From positions 1 through 49,011 of the forward strand of contig CALLXS010000023.1 in assembly GCA_937875295.1 (NCBI GenBank): a stretch of DNA of 49,011 nucleotides, written 5' to 3'. The notes beneath the pieces were generated by a model that was given only the letters and a program-made list of their open reading frames with translations, was not told the origin of the DNA and made no database searches. The stretch comes from an uncultured bacterium (lineage in GTDB: Bacteria > Bacteroidota > Ignavibacteria > Kapaibacteriales > UBA2268). Both the position numbers and the translations under genes were made by a program. Below are positions 42,410-49,011 of this stretch, in pieces (the stretch's first letter is position 1; each line of letters opens with the position of its first letter).

Positions 42410-43204
42410 ATGTCTTACCTAAAATCTTCTATTTTAAGTAAGTGGGTTATGGCTGTAACTGGTATAGTTCTAGTTGGATTCCTAATTGGGCATACAGTTG
42501 GAAATATGCAATTATTTATTGGAAGCGACACTTTCAATACATATGCTGCATTTTTGCAAGGTCTTGGCGAACTTTTATGGGTAGTAAGAATTACTCTTAT
42601 TGTATGTGTACTATTACATATTTTCACATCAATTAAGTTAAAACTTGACAACTACGCCGCAAGACCAATTAAATATCAGTATAAGTCCTACTTAAAAGCA
42701 AAGCTCACATCCAGAAATATGATCTGGACAGGAATTATGATCCTAGCTTTCGTAGTTTACCATTTATTACATTTCACCGTTGGTACTGCTCATCCTGATT
42801 ATTATAATCATTATGAAAGCGTAGTAAATGAAAAATCTGCTGTAGCTATCGATACACAAGGTGAGCAAATTCCACCTACTTTCAAGACAATTACTCAAGA
42901 TGGAAAAACTTATGTTATCCAAGAAGAAGTAAAATCTGCTAAAACTCGTCATAATACCTATAAAATGGTTGTAACAAGCTTTAGAAATCCTATAATTTCA
43001 ATTTGCTATATTATTGGAGTAATACTTCTTGCTTTCCACCTTACTCACGCTATTCAAAGTGCATTCCAGACACTTGGACTAAATCATCCGAGATATTTTG
43101 GTTATATCACCGCAGGTAGCAATTTATTATCAATTTTAATTGCCGTTTGTTTAATTTCAATTCCTGTTTCAATTCTTACAGGTATTGTAGGAGGTGCTAT
43201 ATGA
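42410..43204 (+). CDS. sdhC: succinate dehydrogenase/fumarate reductase cytochrome b subunit
   Basis: A 264-residue inner-membrane anchor of the B type (one polypeptide with five helices and two hemes). Helices are about 12-34, 50-72, 100-122, 187-210 and 232-256. Candidate heme histidines lie in IGHTVGN, LLHIFTS, VYHLLHFTVG and FHLTHAI. It passes electrons between the flavoprotein/iron-sulfur pair and quinone. The loop between helices 3 and 4 (about 125-185) is long and soluble, with TQGEQIPPTFKTI, larger than in Wolinella or Bacillus proteins as I know them. The stop overlaps the sdhA start (ATGA). Confidence 0.92.
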   Translation: MSYLKSSILSKWVMAVTGIVLVGFLIGHTVGNMQLFIGSDTFNTYAAFLQGLGELLWVVRITLIVCVLLHIFTSIKLKLDNYAARPIKYQYKSYLKAKLTSRNMIWTGIMILAFVVYHLLHFTVGTAHPDYYNHYESVVNEKSAVAIDTQGEQIPPTFKTITQDGKTYVIQEEVKSAKTRHNTYKMVVTSFRNPIISICYIIGVILLAFHLTHAIQSAFQTLGLNHPRYFGYITAGSNLLSILIAVCLISIPVSILTGIVGGAI

Positions 43205-45117
43205 TATTAGATGCTAAAATCCCTGCTGGACCATTAGCTGAAAAATGGGATAAACATAAATTTGAAATGAAATTAGTAAACCCTGCTAACCGTAGAAAAT
43301 ACAAAATAATTGTAGTTGGTACTGGCTTAGCTGGAGGAGCTGCCGCTGCTTCACTTGCCGAACAAGGCTATAATGTAGAGGCTTTCACATATAACGATTC
43401 TTCTCGCAGAGCACATTCTATTGCTGCTCAAGGTGGTATTAATGCTGCTAAAAATTATCCAAATGACGGCGATAGTATTTATAGATTATTCTATGATACT
43501 ATTAAAGGTGGTGATTTCAGAGCAAGAGAAGCTAACGTTTACCGTTTAGCACAAGTTAGTAATAATATTATCGACCAATGTGTAGCTCAAGGGGTACCTT
43601 TTGCACGTGAATATGGTGGATTATTAGATAATCGTTCTTTCGGTGGAGCTCAAGTTTCTAGAACTTTCTATGCTAGAGGACAAACAGGACAACAACTACT
43701 TTTAGGAGCTTATTCTGCTCTATGTCGTCAAGTGGGCTTAGGTACTGTAAAAATGCACACTCGTAAAGAACTCGAAGACATTGTTATTATTAATGATCAA
43801 TGTCGTGGTATAATTACACGCGATTTAGTTTCTGGTAAAATTGAATCACATTCTGCCGATGTTGTCATTCTAGCAACTGGCGGCTATGGAAACGTATTCT
43901 ATTTATCAACTAATGCTCTTGCTTGTAATGTAACTGCTACTTATAAAGCTTATAAAAAAGGTGCAGGCTTTGCTAATCCATGCTTTACTCAAATTCACCC
44001 TACTTGTATTCCTGTAGCTGGCGATCACCAATCTAAACTAACTCTTATGAGCGAATCTCTAAGAAATGATGGTCGTATTTGGGTACCAAAAAGCAGAGAC
44101 GATAAAAGACCTCCAAATCAAATTCCAGAAGAAGAAAGAGATTACTACCTAGAGAGAAAATATCCTTCATTTGGAAATCTATCTCCTCGTGATATTTCTT
44201 CAAGAGCTGCTAAAGAAGCTTGCGACGATGGTCGCGGTGTAGCTGCTTCTGGTTATGGTGTTTATTTAGATTTTGCTGATGCTATAAAGAGATTAGGAAA
44301 AGACAAAATCGAAGAACGCTATGGCAATCTATTCGAAATGTATGAAAGAATCACTAATGATGATCCATATACAACACCTATGATGATTTATCCTGCTTCG
44401 CATTACACTATGGGAGGTATTTGGGTAGATTATAACTTAATGTCTACTATTAAAGGATTATACGTTGGCGGCGAAGCTAACTTCTCAGACCACGGCGCAA
44501 ATAGATTAGGTGCAAGTGCATTGATGCAAGGTCTATCCGATGGTTACTTCGTATTACCAAGTACTATCCCTCATTATTTAGCTTCTAATGGACCATTTGA
44601 AAAAGTGGATACTTCTCATCCTGAATTCAAAAAAGCTGAAGGTGAAGTACAAGACAAAATGAATAAAATAATGAGTATTAAAGGTACTAAAACTCCTTCT
44701 CAATTACATAAAGAACTAGGTAATGTAATGTGGGAATACTGCGGAATGGCTAGAAACGAAGCTGGATTAAAGAAAGCATTAGAATTAATTCCTCAAATTC
44801 GCGAAGAATTCTGGAAAAATGTAAATGTACCGGGAGAAAGCAATGACTTAAACGTTGCTCTCGAAAGAGCTTCAAGAACTGCTGATTTCTTAGAATTTGC
44901 TGAAGTAATGGTCTATGATGCTTTAGAAAGAGATGAATCATGCGGTAGCCACTTTAGAACTGAACATCAATACCCTGATGGCGAAGCAATGAGAAATGAT
45001 GAAGAATATGCTCACGTTGCTGTATGGGAACATAATGGTGTTGGTAAAAAACCTATTAGACATAAAGAAGAATTAAATTATGAGAATGTAAAATTCGCAG
45101 TAAGGAGTTACAAATAA
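43201..45117 (+). CDS. sdhA: succinate dehydrogenase/fumarate reductase flavoprotein subunit
   Basis: A 638-residue FAD protein oxidising succinate to fumarate. I choose ATG 43201, which overlaps the sdhC stop as ATGA, lies 6 bases after GGAGG, and starts MILDAKIPAGPLAEKW. An ATG at 43147 in the same frame would add 18 unlikely residues. FAD binding is IIVVGTGLAGGAAAASLA, the covalent-flavin histidine lies in RAHSIAAQGGINAAKN, the active-site Arg/His segments include HPTCIPV and GGIWVDYN, and GGEANFSDHGANRLGASALMQGL is the C-terminal flavin motif. It forms the soluble catalytic head with SdhB. Confidence 0.96.
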   Translation: MILDAKIPAGPLAEKWDKHKFEMKLVNPANRRKYKIIVVGTGLAGGAAAASLAEQGYNVEAFTYNDSSRRAHSIAAQGGINAAKNYPNDGDSIYRLFYDTIKGGDFRAREANVYRLAQVSNNIIDQCVAQGVPFAREYGGLLDNRSFGGAQVSRTFYARGQTGQQLLLGAYSALCRQVGLGTVKMHTRKELEDIVIINDQCRGIITRDLVSGKIESHSADVVILATGGYGNVFYLSTNALACNVTATYKAYKKGAGFANPCFTQIHPTCIPVAGDHQSKLTLMSESLRNDGRIWVPKSRDDKRPPNQIPEEERDYYLERKYPSFGNLSPRDISSRAAKEACDDGRGVAASGYGVYLDFADAIKRLGKDKIEERYGNLFEMYERITNDDPYTTPMMIYPASHYTMGGIWVDYNLMSTIKGLYVGGEANFSDHGANRLGASALMQGLSDGYFVLPSTIPHYLASNGPFEKVDTSHPEFKKAEGEVQDKMNKIMSIKGTKTPSQLHKELGNVMWEYCGMARNEAGLKKALELIPQIREEFWKNVNVPGESNDLNVALERASRTADFLEFAEVMVYDALERDESCGSHFRTEHQYPDGEAMRNDEEYAHVAVWEHNGVGKKPIRHKEELNYENVKFAVRSYK

Positions 45118-45872
45118 TGAAATTAACATTAATGATATGGCGCCAAGAATGCTGCAAAAAAGATGGCAAGATGGAAAAATACTTCTTAGATAACGTAGAA
45201 GAAGAAATGTCATTCCTAGAAATGCTTGACGTCCTAAACGAAAGACTCATATTAGAAGGTAAAGATCCAATAGCATTCGACCACGATTGTCGCGAAGGTA
45301 TTTGTGGAGCATGCTCTTTAGTAATTAATGGTGTACCTCATGGTCATCATAAAGGTACTACTACTTGCCAATTACACATGAGAAAATTTAAAGATGGTGA
45401 TACAATTTATGTAGAACCATTTAGAAACAAAGCATTCCCAGTTATTAAAGATTTAGTAGTGGATAGAACTGCTTACGATAGAATTATGAATTCTGGCGGA
45501 TTTGTTTCTATTAATACTGGCAATCCAAAAGATGCAAACAGCCTCCCTATTTCTAAAATCAATGCTGATTTAGCTATGGATGCTGCTGCTTGTATCGGTT
45601 GTGGTGCATGTGCATCTTCTTGCCCTAATGGCTCTGCTATGCTTTTCGTAGCAGCTAAAGTAAGTCAATTTGCACTATTACCACAAGGACAACCTGAACG
45701 CACAAAACGCGCTCTAGCAATGGTAAGAACAATGGATGAAGAAGGCTTTGGCAATTGTACAAATATGTATGAATGCGAAGCTGCTTGCCCAAAAAATATC
45801 TCTGTTAGATTTATCGCAAGATTAAATAGAGAATATATAAGAGCTAGACTTTCTGAAGAAAAGAAAATATAA
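45117..45872 (+). CDS. sdhB: succinate dehydrogenase/fumarate reductase iron-sulfur subunit
   Basis: A 251-residue electron-transfer subunit. The [2Fe-2S] ligands are in CREGICGACSLVINGVPHG, the [4Fe-4S] ligands in CIGCGACASSCP, and the third cluster set in NCTNMYECEAACPK. It links FAD in SdhA to the hemes of SdhC. Its ATG shares one base with the sdhA stop (TAATG), so translation is coupled. It is the last gene of sdhCAB and ends at a terminator 25 bases downstream. Succinate oxidation and fumarate reduction cannot be separated by sequence alone. Confidence 0.96.
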   Translation: MKLTLMIWRQECCKKDGKMEKYFLDNVEEEMSFLEMLDVLNERLILEGKDPIAFDHDCREGICGACSLVINGVPHGHHKGTTTCQLHMRKFKDGDTIYVEPFRNKAFPVIKDLVVDRTAYDRIMNSGGFVSINTGNPKDANSLPISKINADLAMDAAACIGCGACASSCPNGSAMLFVAAKVSQFALLPQGQPERTKRALAMVRTMDEEGFGNCTNMYECEAACPKNISVRFIARLNREYIRARLSEEKKI

Positions 45873-45897
45873 GTCTAATTCATTGGTTGAATATAGA

Positions 45898-45938
45898 AAA
45901 CGCTCAATAATAAATTGATATTGAGCGTTTTTTTTAAT
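45898..45938 (+). terminator. rho-independent terminator of sdhCAB
   Basis: A perfect 12-base stem (AAACGCTCAATA at 45898-45909 with TATTGAGCGTTT at 45919-45930), a 9-base loop and a following T run. Confidence 0.92.
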
Positions 45939-45941
45939 AAA

Positions 45942-45979
45942 AAAAAGTCTATTTTAATTTTATTTATTGTAGGCTTTTT
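45942..45979 (-). terminator. probable terminator for the leftward membrane-protein gene
   Basis: AAAAAGTCTA and TAGGCTTTTT pair with one mismatch. Reading leftward the hairpin is followed by more T. It sits about 26 bases after the stop at 46006. The stem is AT-rich, so the call is moderate. Confidence 0.45.
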
Positions 45980-46005
45980 CCTATTTGTCGATTTATTTCT
46001 AATTT

Positions 46006-46551
46006 TTAAATAATTGTTTTATTTCTATAAGCATCTTTAAATTTCTTCGTTCTAATAGATCGAATAAAATATAATATCATTCCAATATAAACAATGCAAG
46101 CAAATATCCCGACGAACATTCCTATATAATTCCAAAAATTTTCTTGAGTATTATTAATTGTAAACATCCAAAGTTTATACCATGCTATAGCTAACCCACC
46201 GACAATAAATATCATCACATATGATAATACATGAATAGCAGAAAGAGCCCATTGCTTAAATTGTTTAAATTTTAACCCAGCAAAAATATTTAATACCGAT
46301 ACTAATGTTAAAAATATTCCAATGAATGGCAATACGTTAATAATAGAAATAAATCCTGCATTTTGAGGATACTCATTTAATGTCATTATTAATTTCTCTT
46401 TTACTGGAGCAACTAAGAAATATACTGCTATCATCCATACTCCAACTAGAAATAACACGACTCCTGATATAATCCACATAAAACTGATTGATCGTAATAA
46501 CGATGGTTTCGAATTTTGCGGAACATTAATTTTTAATTGACTAAAATCCAT
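46006..46551 (-). CDS. four-helix membrane protein, function unknown
   Basis: A 181-residue protein with a short soluble lead (about 1-20) and four hydrophobic helices (about 25-48, 68-88, 105-126 and 140-162), ending in a basic tail (SIRTKKFKDAYRNKTII). The basic tail suggests both ends are cytoplasmic. I recognise no family and see no catalytic motif. It lies 42 bases downstream of prfB on the same strand and could be transcribed with purF and prfB. Confidence 0.65.
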   Translation of the reverse strand: MDFSQLKINVPQNSKPSLLRSISFMWIISGVVLFLVGVWMIAVYFLVAPVKEKLIMTLNEYPQNAGFISIINVLPFIGIFLTLVSVLNIFAGLKFKQFKQWALSAIHVLSYVMIFIVGGLAIAWYKLWMFTINNTQENFWNYIGMFVGIFACIVYIGMILYFIRSIRTKKFKDAYRNKTII

Positions 46552-46593
46552 ATTTTTATTATATATATTTTAAATACTTTTTAGGTAATAAAG

Positions 46594-47689
46594 TTAATCC
46601 GTCATTAACAGAAATGCTTTAATAAAATCATCTAAATCTCCATCCATTACTGAATTTATATCGCTACTTTTAGTCTCAGTACGATGATCATTCACCATAG
46701 TATAAGGTTGAAACACATAAGAGCGAATTTGACTGCCCCATTCAATTTTCATTTTTTTGCCCTCAATTTCGGCTTTAGCAGCTAATTCAGCTTCTACTTT
46801 TTGTTGATATAATCTTGATTTAAGCATTGTCATAGCACGTTCTCGATTTTGAAATTGAGAGCGTTCTTGCTGGCAAGATACAACAATTCCTGACGGTATA
46901 TGCTTGATTCTGACAGCGGTTTCTACTTTATTTACATTTTGTCCACCTTTACCACCAGACCGGAAAGTGTCGGTTTCTAAATCAGCAGGATTAATTTCTA
47001 TCTCTACATCATCATCAACTAGTGGATATACATAAACTGATGCAAAGGAAGTATGCCTTCGAGCATTTGAATCAAATGGAGAAATTCTTACCAATCTATG
47101 CACACCATTTTCAGCCTTCAAATATCCATATGCGAACTTTCCTTCAACTTCGATTGTAGCTGATTTTATACCAGCCCCATCTCCTTCTAATTCATCTGCT
47201 AAATATACTTTGTAATTATGCCTTTCGCACCAGCGAGTGTACATTCTAAGTAGCATTTCAGCCCAATCTTGAGCTTCAGTTCCTCCAGCCCCTGAATGAA
47301 TAGTGAGCAGAGCATTACGAGCATCATCTTTTCCGGAGAGTAAATTTCTAATTTCTAAATCTGATATAGCTCTTTCGGATTTTTCTACTTCTGCTAAAAT
47401 ATCATTTTCGATAGATACATCTTTTTCTTCTTCAGCTAAATTTATTAAAAGTGTGGTTTCATCGATTAAATCGTTGGTTTGGTGCCAAATTTTACTCCAT
47501 TCCTTTAATTCAGATATTTGCTGCATAACTTTTTGAGCATTCGCAGAATCATTCCAAAAATCACTAAGCTCAGAGGATTTTTGTAATTCATCTAATTTGG
47601 ATTCTTTACTATCCAAATCAAAGATACCTCCGCAGTTCATCGAGTCTTAGCTTTAAGGAATTTACTTTATCTATTTGAGGTTCATACAT
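46594..47689 (-). CDS. prfB: peptide chain release factor 2, expressed by programmed +1 frameshift
   Basis: RF2 ends translation at UGA and UAA. The gene starts at ATG 47689-47687: 23 codons (MYEPQIDKVNSL...LRRYL) reach a UGA at 47620-47618, and one skipped base then opens the main frame at GAT 47619 (DLDSKESKL), giving about 364 residues, the usual RF2 length. The ATG at 47640 in the main frame is not a real start: it yields NCGG in place of the conserved RGYLD-like lead. The RF2-specific SPF motif (RISPFDSNARR) and the catalytic RSGGKGGQNVNKVETAVR are present. The gene begins 10 bases after purF. Confidence 0.95.
47615..47632 (-). promoter_or_regulatory. RF2 programmed +1 frameshift site
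   Basis: On the minus strand CGGAGGTATCTTTGAT holds an internal Shine-Dalgarno (GGAGG), a 3-base spacer, the slippery CTT codon and the in-frame UGA, the same arrangement as the E. coli prfB autoregulation site (AGGGGGTATCTTTGAC). Low RF2 favours the shift, so RF2 controls its own synthesis. Confidence 0.95.
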
Positions 47690-47699
47690 TTCTATATAA

Positions 47700-49011
47700 T
47701 TATTTTTTATCTTTTAAATTGTGCTTATAAATAATTTTATCTTCGACAGGGATTGGATAATTTCCTGTAAAACACGCAGTACAATATGAAATACCTTTTT
47801 CTTCTGGAACGCTTTCTAATAATTTTTCTTCGCTCAAGAAATGCAAAGAATCTACTCCAATTGCTTCACCAATTTCTTCTTCGCTATTATAATGATTGGC
47901 AATTAATTCCTCTTTGCTTGGGAAATCCATTCCATAATAGCATGGGTATTTAATTCTCGGCGAAGATACCCTGCAATGCAATGATTTTGGTTGTTGATCT
48001 CGAATAATTTTTACTAAAGATTTTGATGTAGTACCTCTGACGATTGAATCGTCTACTAGAACTATATGTCTATCTTTGATTACACCTGAGACTGGACTAA
48101 ATTTCACTTTAACTTTAAATTCTCTGTTATTTTGCCCCGGTGCTATAAAAGTCCTCCCCACATAATGGCTTCTAAGCAATCCAATTTCAAATACTGTTGG
48201 ATTTTTATCATTATTAATTCTCGAATATCCCAAAGCACAAGTATTTGCACTATCTGGAACAGCAATTACATTTACTTTTTCATTATTGGGTTCAATAAGC
48301 GGAGATTCTTCAGCTAATTTTTTCCCTAATTTCCTTCTAATTTTATCTACGCTATGCCCAAATATCATACTATTTGGTAGTGCAAAATAAACATATTCAA
48401 AAATACAATGATGCGCCTCAGGAGTCTTTTCTAGTATTTTGCTTGAATGTACTTCTCCAGTTTTCGTAGATTCTTCGTTTATCAAAATGAGTTCGTTATG
48501 ATGAATCGAGCGACAATATTCAAAATTATTAATATCAAAAGCACAAGATTCAGAAGCTACTATAAAAGAATATGTTCCATCTGGATTAGTTTTTCTACCA
48601 ATGCTAAGTGGTCGCACTCCATGGGGATCACGAGCTGCAAAAAGCCCTTCTTCTGTTAATATAACTAATGAATAAGAACCTACAGCAGTTTGAAGTGTTT
48701 CTCTAATTTGTTCAATAAGTGATTGCTTTTTGCTCCGAGCGATTAAATGCATAAATAATTCGGAATCTGTTGTAGTTTGGAAAATTGCACCTTCTTTTCT
48801 CAATTGATCTCTTAATGTATTTGTATTAGTCAAGTTACCATTATGAGCAAGTGCAATAATACCGCTATGATAAATTATATTAAAAGGTTGAATGTTATTT
48901 GCATTTGAAGAGCCTGTAGTAGAATATCTATTATGTCCGATAGCAGAAGACCCTTTTAACTTTTTTAGAGTTTCTTCATTATTGAATACATCGAGTACTA
49001 ATCCTAACCCT
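47700..49011 (-). CDS. purF: amidophosphoribosyltransferase, 5' end cut by the window edge
   Basis: The first enzyme of purine synthesis, converting PRPP and glutamine to phosphoribosylamine. The frame is open to the right edge (436 residues present), so the TTG at 48833 that could be taken as a start is only an internal leucine in AHNGNLTNTN. Upstream of it, GHNRYSTTGSSNANN and LAHNGN are glutaminase motifs. TTDSELFMHLIA follows. The PRPP loop is IVLVDDSIVRGTT, near residue 265 of the part seen. The catalytic N-terminal cysteine lies beyond the window. The C-terminal FTGNYP motif is present. It is 10 bases ahead of prfB. Confidence 0.95.
   Translation of the reverse strand, partial: GLGLVLDVFNNEETLKKLKGSSAIGHNRYSTTGSSNANNIQPFNIIYHSGIIALAHNGNLTNTNTLRDQLRKEGAIFQTTTDSELFMHLIARSKKQSLIEQIRETLQTAVGSYSLVILTEEGLFAARDPHGVRPLSIGRKTNPDGTYSFIVASESCAFDINNFEYCRSIHHNELILINEESTKTGEVHSSKILEKTPEAHHCIFEYVYFALPNSMIFGHSVDKIRRKLGKKLAEESPLIEPNNEKVNVIAVPDSANTCALGYSRINNDKNPTVFEIGLLRSHYVGRTFIAPGQNNREFKVKVKFSPVSGVIKDRHIVLVDDSIVRGTTSKSLVKIIRDQQPKSLHCRVSSPRIKYPCYYGMDFPSKEELIANHYNSEEEIGEAIGVDSLHFLSEEKLLESVPEEKGISYCTACFTGNYPIPVEDKIIYKHNLKDKK

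Noticed and set aside
43147..43200. Extended sdhA N-terminus starting at 43147
   Set aside because: The 18 extra residues (Cys/Tyr-rich) are sdhC read in another frame; ATG 43201 has the ATGA overlap and GGAGG.
47620..47640. ATG 47640 as the start of RF2
   Set aside because: It bypasses the conserved frameshift site and replaces the family N-terminus.
48831..48833. TTG 48833 as the purF start
   Set aside because: Upstream in-frame codons up to the window edge encode recognisable PurF glutaminase motifs.
6552..49011. Horizontal transfer of the pyr operon into the AT-rich genome
   Set aside because: No mobile element, tRNA or repeat at the boundary, a gene cut in mid-frame, and different translation signals on each side make an assembly join simpler.
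1..49011. CRISPR arrays, insertion sequences, prophage, toxin-antitoxin or defence genes
   Set aside because: No regularly spaced repeats, transposase or integrase motifs or known defence domains were found on either strand.

Overview
The window joins two stretches of DNA that look as if they come from unrelated bacteria. Positions 1 to about 6551 are GC-rich, tightly packed and preceded by good Shine-Dalgarno sequences. They carry a pyrimidine operon (pyrB 3' end, pyrC, carB, pyrK, pyrD) of the kind found in Bacillota-like Gram-positives, where dihydroorotate dehydrogenase is the NAD-linked PyrK/PyrD type 1B enzyme. From about 6574 onward the DNA is strongly AT-rich, almost free of Shine-Dalgarno sequences, and typical of a Gram-negative of the Bacteroidota/Chlorobiota (FCB) group. 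The signs are a type IX secretion component (PorD-like), a type IX C-terminal sorting domain, several outer-membrane beta-barrels and a DUF6588-like protein. Within that group Kapabacteria or Ignavibacteria are plausible, but this is inference. The boundary falls inside a cheR gene cut after 31 codons, so a chimeric contig is much more likely than transfer.

Layout of the AT-rich part. 6574-9573 (minus) is a chemotaxis cluster: cheA with two HPt domains, cheW and truncated cheR. 9835-12752 (plus) holds an AmpS/M29-like aminopeptidase, alanine racemase and an MlaF-like ABC ATPase. 12780-15565 (minus) is an overlapping pair of outer-membrane proteins, one with a helix-hairpin-helix front domain. 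15735-21128 (plus) holds porD, a large thioredoxin-fold type IX cargo protein, a 56-residue membrane protein and a DUF6588-like barrel. 21157-22780 is folD and an RluA-type pseudouridine synthase. 22841-23278 (minus) is HU followed by a 29-residue bS22/mS38-like ribosomal protein with a perfect Shine-Dalgarno. 23576-28960 (minus) is an S9 peptidase and a beta-barrel/SppA fusion.

29181-34236 (plus) is a compact run of RNase G, dxr, rseP and surE. Then come a BatA-like VWA protein (minus), murD (plus), a GT4 glycosyltransferase and rlmN (minus), a DJ-1/PfpI protein (plus), tRNA-Thr(UGU) (minus), and a PqqD-like protein with PepD (minus). 42410-45872 (plus) is the sdhCAB respiratory operon. The window closes with a four-helix membrane protein, prfB with its programmed +1 frameshift, and purF running off the right edge (all minus).

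Most genes are housekeeping: pyrimidine and purine synthesis, isoprenoids, folate, peptidoglycan, RNA modification and decay, translation termination and respiration. I see no CRISPR array, transposase, phage gene or defence island. The points most worth a second look are the chimeric junction, the RF2 frameshift (a plain ORF call gives the wrong N-terminus), the tiny ribosomal protein with the isolated perfect Shine-Dalgarno, the barrel/SppA fusion and the HHH/barrel pair.
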